From: Isoperla grammatica
Taxonomy: Eukaryota > Arthropoda > Insecta > Plecoptera > Perlodidae
Assembly: GCA_945910005.1 (NCBI GenBank)
Contig: CAMDTW010000258.1
Span: 124,001 to 188,000 of the forward strand
Direction: 5' to 3'
DNA length: 64,000 nucleotides
In this document: positions 23,801-35,249 of the stretch, one piece after another
Numbering within the stretch: the stretch's first letter is position 1
Layout: each line of letters opens with the position of its first letter
The notes under the pieces: model-generated
The model's database searches: none
What the model was told of the DNA's origin: nothing
What the model saw: only the letters and a program-made list of their open reading frames with translations
Program-made: the position numbers and the translations under genes

Positions 23801-26292
23801 ATTTCTAAGGGTTTCAACCAAATTGCACAAATCGTTGTTTTAGAGCCTTTCAGGCTCCTATAAGCACAATTTGTCCATTTCGTCACATTTCGATAACTTC
23901 TATAGAAGCTACACCCTCCGTTGAAAAATAAGAATTATATTTTGCATTCTTCAAGAGTATTATGAAAATGCATAAATTAAGTTTTTTGGTCGTTTTTGGT
24001 TATAATATGGATAAAATATAGAAATTGGCTGATTTCAGTCTATCTACCACAAACTTCGAGTTTTAAGAGGAATCTTGCATACAGCTGGGATTCCCAAGTG
24101 TTTCAACCAAAGTTGACAAATCGTTGTTTTAGAGCGTTTCATGCTCCAATAAGCACAATTTGTCCATTTCGTCACATTTCGATTACTTCTATAGAAGTTA
24201 CACCCTCCGTTGAAAAATAAGAATTATAGGCTGCATTCTTCAAGAGTATAATGAAAATGCATAAATTGAGTTTTTTCGTCGTTTTTGGTTAAAATATGCA
24301 TAAAATATAGAAATTGGCTGATTTTAGTCTATCTACCACAAACTTCCAGTTTTTAGAGGAATCTTGCATACGGCTGGGATTCCTAAGGGTTTCAACCAAA
24401 TTGCACAAATCGTTGTTTAAGAGCGTTTCAGGCTCCAATAAGCACAATTTGTCCATTTCGTCACTTTTCGATAACTTCTATAGAAGTTACACCCTCCGTC
24501 GAAAAATAAGAATTATAGGTTGCATTCTTCAAGAGTATAATGAAAATGCATAAATTGAGTTTTTTCGTCGTTTTTGGTTAAAATATGCATAAATAATAGA
24601 AATTGGCTGATTTCAGTCTATCTACCACAAACTTCCAGTTTTAAGAGGAATCTTGCATACGGCCGGGATTCCTAAGGGTTTCAACCAAAGTTAACAAATC
24701 GTTGTTTTAGAGCGTTTCAGGCTCCAATAAGCACAATTTGTCCATTTCGTCACATTTCGATAACTACTTTAGAAGTTACACCAACCGTTGAAAAATAATA
24801 ATGTTAGTGTGCATTCTGAAAGAGTATTATGAAAATGCATAAATTGAGTTTTTTGGTCGTTTTTGGTTAAAATATGCATAAAATATAGAAATTGGCTGAT
24901 TTTAGTCTATCTACCACAAACTTCCAGTTTTAAGAGGAATCTTGCATACGGCCGGGATTGCTAAGGGTTTCAACCAAAGTTGACAAATCGTTGTTTTAGA
25001 GCGTTTCAGGCTCCAATTAGCACAATTTGTCCATTTCGTCACATTTCGATAACTTCTATAGAAGTACACCCTCCGTTAAAAAATAAGAATTAAAGGCTGC
25101 ATTCTTCAAGAGTATAATGAAAATGCATAAATTGAGTTTTTTCGTCGTTTTTGGTTAAAATATGCATAAAATATAGAAATTGGCTGATTTTAGTCTATCT
25201 ACCACAAACTTCCAGTTTTAAGAGGAATCTTACATACGGCTAGAATTCCTAAGGGTTTCAACCAAAGTTGACAAATCGTTGTTTTAGAGCGTTTCAGGCT
25301 CCAATAAGCACAATTTGTCCATTTCGTCACATTTCGATAACTTCTATAGAAGTTACACCCTCCGTTGAAAAATAAGAATTATAGGCTGCATTCTTCAAGA
25401 GTATAATGAAAATGCATAAATTGAGTTTTTTCGTCGTTTTTGGTTAAAATATGCATAAAATATAGAAATTGGCTGATTTTAGTCTATCTACCACAAACTT
25501 CCAGTTTTAAGAGGAATCTTCCATACGGCTGGGATTCCTAAGGGTTTCAACCAAATTGCACAAATCGTTGTTTTAGAGCGTTTCAGGCTCCAATAAGCAC
25601 AATTTGTCCATTTCGTCACATTTCGATAACTTCTATAGAAGTTACACCCTCCGTCGAAAAATAAGAATTATAGGTTGCATTCTTCAAGAGTCTAATGAAA
25701 ATGCATAAATTGAGTTTTTTCGTCGTTTTTGGTTAAAATATGCATAAAAAATAGAAATTGGCTGATTTCAGTCTATCTACCACAAACTTCCAGTTTTAAG
25801 AGGAATCTTGCATACGGCCGGGATTCCTAAGGGTTTCAACCAAAGTTGACAAATCGTTGTTTTAGAGCGTTTCAGGCTCCAATAAGCACAATTTGTCCAT
25901 TTCGTCACATTTCGATAACTTCTATAGAAGTTACACCCTCCGTTGAAAAATAAGAATTATAGGCTGCATTCTTCAAGAGTATAATGAAAATGCAAAAATT
26001 GAGTTTTTTCGTCGTTTTTGGTTAAAATATGCATAAAATATAGAAATTGGCTGATTTTAGTCTATCTACCACAAACTTCCAGTTTTAAGAGGAATCTTGC
26101 ATACGGCTGGGATTCCTAAGGGTTTCAACCAAATTGCACAAATCGTTGTTTTAGAGCGTTTCATGCTCCAATAAGCACAATTTGTCCATTTCGTCACATT
26201 TCGATAACTTCTATAGAAGTTACACCCTCCGTCGATAAATAAGTTTTATAGGTTGCATTCTTCAAGACTATAATGAAAATGCATAAATTTGA
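20803..26292 (+). repeat. Zone I HOR unit 4 (19 monomers, truncated)
   Basis: It starts with GGTTTTATATGC and closely follows unit 2: the GCATGAATTG/GCGGAAAAA monomer (about 22562), CCCTAGGTTG (about 23050), the class C monomer (23981), GATTGCTAAGG, TTACATACGG and CTTCCATACGG all lie about 14,156-14,159 bp after their unit 2 partners. After about 26.29 kb the expected tail is missing and the array jumps into class C context. Confidence 0.8.
23981..24269 (+). repeat. Class C monomer 4
   Basis: A full-length class C copy in unit 4. It shares the rare GGTTATAATATGG leader with class C monomer 1, which lies 14,159 bp upstream (49 monomers). This supports descent of the two units from one another. 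Confidence 0.87.
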
Positions 26293-26582
26293 GTTTTTTT
26301 CGTCGTTTTTGGTTAAAATATGCATAAAAATTAGAAATTGGCTGATTTCAGTCTATCTACCACAAACTTCCAGTTTTAAGAGGAATCTTGCATACGGCTT
26401 GGATTCCTAAGGGTTTCAACCAAATTGCACAAATCGTTGTTTTAGAGCGTATCAGGCTCCAATAAGCACAATTTGTCCATTTCGTCACATTTCGATAACT
26501 TCTATAGAAGTTACACCCTCCGTTGAAAAATAAGAATTATATTTTGCATTCTTCAAGAGTATTATGAAAATGCATAAATTAA

Positions 26583-26872
26583 GTTTTTTGGTCGTTTTTG
26601 GTTAAAATATGGATAAAATATAGAAATTGGCTGATTTCAGTCTATCTACCACAAACTTCCAGTTTTAAGAGGAATCTTGCATAAAGCTGGGATTCCCAAG
26701 TGTTTCAACCAAAGTTGACAAATCGTTGTTTTAGAGCGTTTCAGGCTCCAATAAGCACAATTTGTCCATTTCGTCACATTTCGATTACTTCTATAGAAAG
26801 TTACACCCTCCGTTGAAAAATAAGAATTATAGGCTGCATTCTTCAAGAGTATAATGAAAATGCATAAATTGA
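26583..26872 (+). repeat. Class C monomer 5
   Basis: A class C copy of 290 bp with an extra A in GAAAGTTAC. It has reverted or converted positions (CTTCCAG in place of CTTCGAG, ATAAAGCTGG in place of ATACAGCTGG), which suggests partial conversion by a class A neighbour. Confidence 0.83.
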
Positions 26873-28894
26873 GTTTTTTCGTCGTTTTTGGTTAAAATAT
26901 GCATAAAATATAGAAATTGGCTGATTTTAGTCTATCTACCACAAACTTCCAGTTTTTAGAGGAATCTTGCATACGGCTGGGATTCCTAAGGGTTTCAACC
27001 AAATTGCACAAATCGTTGTTTAAGAGCGTTTCAGGCTCCAATAAGCACAATTTGTCCACTTCGTCACATTGCGATAGTTTCTATAGAAGTTACACCCTCC
27101 GTCGAAAAATAAGAATTATAGGTTGCATTCTTCAAGAGTATAATGAAAATGCATAAATTGAGTTTTTCGTCGTTTTTGGTTAAAATATGCATAAATAATA
27201 GAAATTGGCTGATTTCAGTCTATCTACCACAAACTTCCAGTTTTAAGAGGAATCTTGCATACGGCCGGGATTCCTAAGGGTTTCAACCAAAGTTAACAAA
27301 TCGTTATTTTAGAGCGTTTCAGGCTCCAATAAGCACAATTTGTCCATTTCGTCACATTTCGATAACTACTTTAGAAGTTACACCAACCGTTGAAAAATAA
27401 TAATGTTAGTGTGCATTCTGAAAGAGTATTATGAAAATGCATAAATTGAGTTTTTTGGTCGTTTTTGGTTAAAATATGCATAAAATATAGAAATTGGCTG
27501 ATTTTAGTCTATCTTCCACAAACTTCCAGTTTTAAGAGGAATCTTGCATACGGCCGGGATTGCTAAGGGTTTCAACCAAAGTTGACAAATCGTTGTTTTA
27601 GAGCGTTTCAGGCTCCAATTAGCACAATTTGTCCATTTCGTCACATTTCGATAACTTCTATAGAAGTAACACCCTCCGTTGAAAAATAAGAATTAAAGGC
27701 TGCATTCTTCAAGAGTATAATGAAAATGCATAAATTGAGTTTTTTCGTCGTTTTTGGTTAAAATATGCATAAAATATAGAAATTGGCTGATTTTAGTCTA
27801 TCTACCACAAACTTCCAGTTTTAAGAGGAATCTTACATACGGCTGGGATTCCTAAGGGTTTCAACCAAAGTTGACAAATCGTTGTTTTAGAGCGTTTCAG
27901 GCTCCAATAAGCCCAATTTGTCCATTTCGTCACATTTCGATAACTTCTATAGAAGTTACACCCTCCGTTGAAAAATAAGAATTATAGGCTGCATTCTTCA
28001 AGAGTATAATGAAAATGCATAAATTGAGTTTTTTCGTCGTTTTTGGTTAAAATATGCATAAAATATAGAAATTGGCTGATTTTAGTCTATCTACCACAAA
28101 CTTCCAGTTTTAAGAGGAATCTTGCATACGGCTGGGATTCCTAAGGGTTTCAACCAAAGTTGACAAATCGTTGTTTTAGAGCGTTTCAAGCTCCAATAAG
28201 CACAATTTGTCCATTTCGTCACATTTCGATAACTTCTATAGAAGTTACACCCTCCGTCGAAAAATAAGAATTATAGGTTGCATTCTTCAAGAGTATAATG
28301 AAAATGCATAAATTGAGTTTTTTCGTCGTTTTTGGTTAAAATATGCATAAAAAATAGAAATTGGCTGATTTCAGTCTATCTACCACAAACTTCCAGTTTT
28401 AAGAGGAATCTTGCATACGGCTGGGATTCCTAAGGGTTTCAACCAAAGTTGACAAATCGTTGTTTTAGCGCGTTTCAGGCTCCAATAAGCACAATTTGTC
28501 CATTTCGTCACCTTTCGATAACTACTTTATAAGTTACACCAACCGTTGAAAAATAATAATGTTAGTGTGCATTCTGAAACAGTATTATGAAAATGCATAA
28601 ATTGAGTTTTCTTGGCGTTTTTGGTTTAAATATGCATAAAATATAGAAATTGGCTGATTTTAGTCTATCTACCACAAACTTCCAGTTTTAAGAGGAATCT
28701 TGCATACGGCTTGGATTCCTAAGGGTTTCAACCAAATTGCACAAATCGTTGTTTTAGAGCTTTTCAGGCTCCAATAAGCACAATTTGTCCATTTCGTCAC
28801 ATTTCGATAACTTCTATAGAAGTTACACCCTCCGTTGAAAAATAAGAATTATATTTTGCATTCTTCAAGAGTATTATGAAAATGCATAAATTAA

Positions 28895-29183
28895 GTTTTT
28901 TGGTCGTTTTTGGTTAAAATATGGATAAAATATAGAAATTGGCTGATTTCAGTCTATCTACCACAAACTTCGAGTTTTAAGAGGAATCTTGCATACAGCT
29001 GGGATTCCCAAGTGTTTCAACCAAAGTTGACAAATCGTTGTTTTAGAGCGTTTCAGGCTCCAATAAGCACAATTTGTCCATTTCGTCACATTTCGATTAC
29101 TTCTATAGAAGTTACACCCTCCGTTGAAAAATAAGAATTATAGGCTGCATTCTTCAAGAGTATAATGAAAATGCATAAATTGA
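28895..29183 (+). repeat. Class C monomer 6
   Basis: A full-length class C copy, 8 monomers after the previous one. It is followed by the AGTTTTTAGAGG monomer, as in the other complete zone II blocks. Confidence 0.86.
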
Positions 29184-31492
29184 GTTTTTTCGTCGTTTTT
29201 GGTTAAAATATGCATAAAATATAGAAATTGGCTGATTTTAGTCTATCTACCACAAACTTCCAGTTTTTAGAGGAATCTTGCATACGGCTGGGATTCCTAA
29301 GGGTTTCAACCAAATTGCACAAATCGTTGTTTAAGAGCGTTTCAGGCTCCGATAAGCACAATTTGTCCATTTCGTCACATTTCGATAACTTCTATAGAAG
29401 TTACACCCTCCGTCGAAAAATAAGAATTATAGGTTGCATTCTTCAAGAGTATAATGAAAATGCATAAATTGAGTTTTTTCGTCGTTTTTGGTTAAAATAT
29501 GCATAAATAATAGAAATTGGCTGATTTCAGTCTATCTACCACAAACTTCCAGTTTTAAGAGGAATCTTGCATACGGCCGGGATTCCTAAGGGTTTCAACC
29601 AAAGTTAACAAATCGTTGTTTTAGAGCGTTTTAGGCTCCAATAAGCACAATTTGTCCATTTCGTCACATTTCGATAACTACTTTAGAAGTTACACCAACC
29701 GTTGAAAAATAATAATGTTAGTGTGCATTCTGAAAGAGTATTATGAAAATGCATAAATTGAGTTTTTTGGTCGTTTTTGGTTAAAATATGCATAAAATAT
29801 AGAAATTGGCTGATTAAGTCTATCTACCACAAACTTCCAGTTTTAAGAGGAATCTTGCATACGGCCGGGATTGCTAAGGGTTTCAACCAAAGTGGACAAA
29901 TCGTTGTTTTAGAGCGTTTTAGGCTCCAATTAGCACAATTTGTCCATTTCGTCACATTTCGATAACTTCTATAGAAGTTACACCCTCCGTTGAAAAATAA
30001 GAATTAAAGGCTGCATTCTTCAAGAGTATAATGAAAATGCATAAATTGAGTTTTTTCGTCGTTTTTGGTTAAAATATGCATAAAATATAGAAATTGGCTG
30101 ATTTTAGTCTATCTACCACAAACTTCCAGTTTTAAGAGGAATCTTACATACGGCTGGGATTCCTAAGGGTTTCAACCAAAGTTGACAAATCGTTGTTTTA
30201 GAGCGTTTCAGGCTCCAATAAGCACAATTTGTCCATTTCGTCACATTTCGATAACTTCTATAGAAGTTACACTTTCCGTTGAAAAATAAGAATTATAGGC
30301 TGCATTCTTCAAGAGTATAATGAAAATGCATAAATTGAGTTTTTTCGTCGTTTTTGGTTAAAATATGCATAAAATATAGAAATTGGCTGATTTTAGTCTA
30401 TCTACCACAAACTTCCAGTTTTAAGAGGAATCTTGCATACGGCTGGGATTCCTAAGGGTTTCAACCAAATTGCACAAATCGTTGTTTTAGAGCGTTTTAG
30501 GCTCCAATAAGCACAATTTGTCCATTTCGTCACATTTCGATAACTTCTATTGAAGTTACACCCTCCGTTGAAAAATAAGAATTATAGGCTGCATTCTTCA
30601 AGAGTATAATGTAAATGCATAAATTGAGTTGTTTCGTCGTTTTTGGTTAAAATATGCATAAAATATAGAAATTGGCTGATTTCAGTCTATCTACCACAAA
30701 CTTCCAGTTTTAAGAGGAATCTTGCATACGGCTGGGATTCCTAAGGGTTTCAACCAAAGTTGACAAATCGTTATTTAGAGCGTTTCAGGCTCCAATAAGC
30801 ACAATTTGTCCATTTCGTCACATTTCGATAATTTCTATAGAAGTTACACCCTCCGTCGAAAAATAAGAATTATAGGTTGCATTCTTCAAGAGTATAATGA
30901 AAATGCATAAATTGAGTTTTTTCGTCGTTTTTGGTTAAAATATGCATAAAAAATAGAAATTGGCTCATTTCAGTCTATCTACCACAAACTTCCAGTTTTA
31001 AGAGGAATCTTGCATACGGCTGGGATTCCTAAGGGTAACAACCAAAGTTGACAAATCGTTGTTTTAGAGCGTTTCAGGCTCCAATAAGCACAATTTGTCC
31101 ATTTTGTCACCTTTCGATAACTACTTTAGAAGTTACACCAACCGTTGAAAAATAAAAATGTTAGTGTGCATTCTGAAACAGTATTATGAAAATGCATAAA
31201 TTGAGTTTTTTTGGCGTTTTTGGTTTAAATATGCATAAAATATAGAAATTGGCTGATTTTAGTCTATCTACCACAAACTTCCAGTTTTAAGAGGAATCTT
31301 GCATACGGCTTGGATTCCTAAGGGTTTCAACCAAATTGCACAAATCGTTCTTTAGAGCGTTTCAGGCTCCAATAAGCACAATTTGTCCATTTCGTCACAT
31401 TTCGATAACTTCTATAGAAGTTACACCCTCCGTCGAAAAATAAGAATTATATTTTGCATTCTTCAAGAGTATTATGAAAATGCATAAATTAA

Positions 31493-31781
31493 GTTTTTTA
31501 GTCGTTTTGGGTTAAAATATGGATAAAATATAGAAATTGGCTGATTTCAGTCTATCTACCACAAACTTCGAGTTTTAAGAGGAATCTTGCATACAGCTGG
31601 GATTCCCAAGTGTTTCAACCAAAGTTGACAAATCGTTGTTTTAGAGCGTTTCAGGCTCCAATAAGCACAATTTGTCCATTTCGTCACATTTCGATAACTT
31701 CTATAGAAGTTACACCCTAGGTTGAAAATTAAGAATTATAGGCTGCATTCTTCAAGAGTATAATGAAAATGCATAAATTGA
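31493..31781 (+). repeat. Class C monomer 7
   Basis: A class C copy whose 3' part carries CCCTAGGTTG, a marker that elsewhere lies in class A monomers (8890, 17268, 23050). It is followed by class A sequence and not by the usual AGTTTTTAGAGG monomer, so it is probably an exchange product. Confidence 0.83.
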
Positions 31782-32071
31782 GTTTTTTCGTCGTTTTTGG
31801 TTAAAATATGCATAAAATATAGAAATTGGCTGATTTTAGTCTATCTACCACAAGATTTCCAGTTTTAAGAGGAATCTTGCATACGGCTGGGATTCCTAAG
31901 GGTTTCAACCAAAGTTGACAAATCGTTGTTTTAGAGCGTTTCAGGCTCCAATAAGCACAATTTGTCCATTTTGTCACATTTCGATAACTTCTATAGAAGT
32001 TACACCCTCCGTTGAAAAATAAGAATTATATTTTGCATTCTTCAAGAGTATTATGAAAATGCATAAATAAA

Positions 32072-32360
32072 GTTTTTTGGTCGTTTTTGGTTAAAATATG
32101 GATAAAATATAGAAATTGGCTGATTTCAGTCTATCTTTCACAAACTTCGAGTTTTAAGAGGAATCTTGCATACAGCTGGGATTCCCAAGTGTTTCAACCA
32201 AAGTTGACAAATCGTTGTTTTAGAGCGTTTCAGGCTCCAATAAGCACAATTTGTCCATTTCGTCACATTTCGATTACTTCTATAGAAGTTACACCCTCCG
32301 TTGAAAAATAAGAATTATAGGCTGCATTCTTCAAGAGTATAATGAAAATGCATAAATTGA
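32072..32360 (+). repeat. Class C monomer 8
   Basis: The last class C copy before the gap, only two monomers after the previous one. Private changes include ATAAATAAAG in the lead-in and ATCTTTCACAAAC. No class C monomer is seen after 33881. Confidence 0.86.
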
Positions 32361-33681
32361 GTTTTTTCGTCGTTTTTGGTTAAAATATGCATAAAATATA
32401 GAAATTGGCTGATTTTAGTCTATCTACCACAAACTTCCAGAGTTTAGAGGAATCTTGCATACGGCTGGGATTCCTAAGGGTTTCAACCAAATTGCACAAA
32501 TCGTTGTTTAAGAGCGTTTCAGGCTCCAATAAGCACAATTTGTCCACTTCGTCACATTTCGATAACTTCTATAGAAGTTACACCCTCCGTCGAAAAATAA
32601 GAATTATAGGTTGCATTCTTTAAGAGTATAATGAAAATGCATAAATTGAGTTTTTTCGTCGTTTTTGGTTAAAATATGCATAAATAATAGAAATTGGCTG
32701 ATTTCAGTCTATCTACCACAAACTTCCAGTTTTAAGAGGAATCTTGCATACGGCCGGGATTCCTAAGGGTTTCAACCAAAGTTAACAAATCGTTGTTTTA
32801 GAGCGTTTCAGGCTCCAAAAAGCACAATTTGTCCATTTCGTCACATTTCGATAACTACTTTAGAAGTTACACCAACCGTTGAAAAATAATAATGTTAGTG
32901 TGCATTCTGAAAGAGTGCTATGAAAATGCATAAATTGAGTTTTTTGGTCGTTTTTGGTTAAAATATGCATAAAATATAGAAATTGGCTGATTTTAGTCTA
33001 TCTACCACAAACTTCCAGTTTTAAGAGGAATCTTGCATACGGCCGGGATTGCTAAGGGTTTCAACCAAAGTTGACAAATCGTTGTTTTAGAGCGTTTCAG
33101 GCTCCAATTAGCACAATTTGTCCATTCCGTCACATTTCGATAACTTCTATAGAAGTTACACCCTCCGTTGAAAAATAAGAATTAAAGGCTGCATTCTTCA
33201 AGAGTATAATGAAAATGCATAAATTGAGTTTTTTCGTCGTTTTTGGTTAAAATATGCATAAAATATAGAAATTGGCTGATTTTAGTCCATCTACCACAAA
33301 CTTCCAGTTTTAAGAGGAATCTTACATACGGCTGGGATTCCTAAGGGTTTCAACCAAAGTTGACAAATCGTTGTTTTAGAGCGTTTCAGGCTCCAATAAG
33401 CACAATTTGTCCATTTCGTCACATTTCGATAACTTCTATAGAAGTTACACCCTCCGTTGAAAAATAAGAATTATAGGCTGCATTCTTCAAGAGTATAATG
33501 AAAATGCATAAATTGAGTTTTTTCGTCGTTTTTGGTTAAAATATGCATAAAAAATAGAAATTGGCTGATTTCAGTCTATCTACCACAAACTTCCAGTTTT
33601 AAGAGGAATCTTGCATACGGCTGGGATTCCTAAGGGTTTCAACCAAAGTTGACAAATCGTTGTTTTAGCGCGTTTCAGGCT

Positions 33682-33881
33682 NNNNNNNNNNNNNNNNNNN
33701 NNNNNNNNNNNNNNNNNNNNNNNNNNNNNNNNNNNNNNNNNNNNNNNNNNNNNNNNNNNNNNNNNNNNNNNNNNNNNNNNNNNNNNNNNNNNNNNNNNNN
33801 NNNNNNNNNNNNNNNNNNNNNNNNNNNNNNNNNNNNNNNNNNNNNNNNNNNNNNNNNNNNNNNNNNNNNNNNNNNNNNNNN
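33682..33881. other. 200-base N gap (assembly join inside the array)
   Basis: This is a run of exactly 200 Ns, a round number that suggests a fixed-size scaffold gap and not a measured one. The last base before it is monomer offset 165 (CAGGCT) and the first base after it is offset 52 (ATTTTAG). An in-phase filling would therefore need 175 bp plus whole 289-bp monomers, so 200 does not fit the repeat phase. The HOR arrangement also differs on the two sides. Confidence 0.97.
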
Positions 33882-35249
33882 ATTTTAGTCTATCTACCAC
33901 AAACTTCCAGTTTTAAGAGGAATCTTGCATACGGCTGGGATTCCTAAGGGTTTCAACCAAAGTTGACAAATCGTTGTTTTAGAGCGTTTCAGGCTCCAAT
34001 AAGCACAATTTGTCCATTTCGTCACATTTCGATAACTACTTTAGAAGTTACATCAACCGTTGAAAAATAATAATGTTAGTGTGCATTCTGAAAGAGTATT
34101 ATGAAAATGCATAAATTGAGTTTTTTGGTCGTTTTTGGTTAAAATATGCATAAAATATAGAAATTGGCTGATTTTAGTCTATCTACCACAAACTTCCAGT
34201 TTTAAGAGGAATCTTGCATACGGCCGGGATTCCTAAGGGTTCTAACCAAAGTTGACAAATCGTTGTTTTAGAGCGTTTCAGGCTCCAATAAGCACAATTT
34301 GTCCATTTCGTCACATTTCGATAACTTCTATAGAAGTTACACCCTCCGTCGAAAAATAAGAATTATAGGTTGCATTCTTCAAGAGTATAATGAAAATGCA
34401 TAAATTGAGTTTTTTCGTCAATTTTGGTTAAAATATGCATAAAAAATAGAAATTGGCTGATTTCAGTCTATCTACCACAAACTTCCAGTTTTAAGAGGAA
34501 TCTTGCATACGGCCGGGATTCCTAAGGGTTTCAACCAAAGTTGACAAATCGTTGTTTTAGAGCGTTTCAGGCTCTAATAAGCACAATTTGTCCATTTCGT
34601 CACATTTCGATAACTTCTATAGAAGTTACACCCTCCGTTGAAAAATAAGAATTATAGGCTGCATTCTTCAAGAGTATAATGAAAATGCATAAATTGAGTT
34701 TTTTCGTCGTTTTTGGTTAAAATATGCATAAAATATAGAAATTGGCTGATTTCAGTCTATCTACTACAAACTTCCAGTTTTAAGAGGAATCTTGCATACG
34801 GCTGGGATTCCTAAGGGTTTCAACCAAAGTTGACAAATCGTTGTTTTAGAGCGTTTCAGGCTCTAATAAGCACAATTTGTCCATTTCGTCACATTTCGAT
34901 AACTACTTTAGAAGTTACACCAACCGTTGAAAAATAGTAATGTTAGTGTGCATTCTGAAAGAGTATTATGAAAATGCATAAATTGAGTTTTTTGGTCGTT
35001 TTTGGTTAAAATATGCATAAAATATAGAAATTGGCTGATTTTAGTCTATCTACCACAAACTTCCAGTTTTAAGAGGAATCTTGCATACGGCCGGGAATCC
35101 TAAGGGTTTCAACCAAAGTTGACAAATCGTTGTTTTAGAGCGTTTCAGGCTCCAATAAGCACAATTTGACCATTTCGTCACATTTCGATAACTTCTATAG
35201 AAGTTACACCCTCCGTTGAAAAATAATAATTAAAGGCTGCATTCTTCAA

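Larger units (their letters stand above)
1..33681 (+). repeat. Left arm of 289-bp satellite array (zones I and II)
   Basis: This is an uninterrupted head-to-tail array of about 116 monomers of about 289 bp. Monomer starts, anchored on the G of GTTTTTTCGTCG or GTTTTTTGGTCG, fall at 1, 290, 579, 868, 1157 and so on, with only rare 1-3 bp length changes. All copies lie in the same orientation, and I saw no unique sequence, transposon or gene between them. Copies differ by scattered substitutions, which define classes A, B and C. Multi-monomer periodicity (mostly 23 or 26 monomers up to about 26.3 kb, then 8-11 monomers) shows higher-order organisation. A centromeric or heterochromatic location is inferred from array size and structure, not shown by the sequence. 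Confidence 0.98.
26293..33681 (+). repeat. Zone II: compressed 8-11-monomer HOR
   Basis: A block centred on a class C monomer, the AGTTTTTAGAGG monomer that follows it, GTTAACAAATC, class B and GATTGCTAAGG recurs with short periods. The AGTTTTTAGAGG monomer (AGAGTTTAGAGG in the last copy) is at 24.31, 26.92, 29.23 and 32.41 kb, that is 9, 8 and 11 monomers apart. The first monomer (26293-26582) looks like a junction: its 5' part resembles unit 4 and its 3' part (CTTGGATTCC, TTATATTTTGC) resembles the lead-in to class C. The zone ends at the N gap. Confidence 0.8.

Noticed and set aside
33580..33900. Two apparent open frames spanning the N gap.
   Set aside because: Most of their residues are unknown because they cross the run of Ns. 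The flanks are ordinary monomer sequence.
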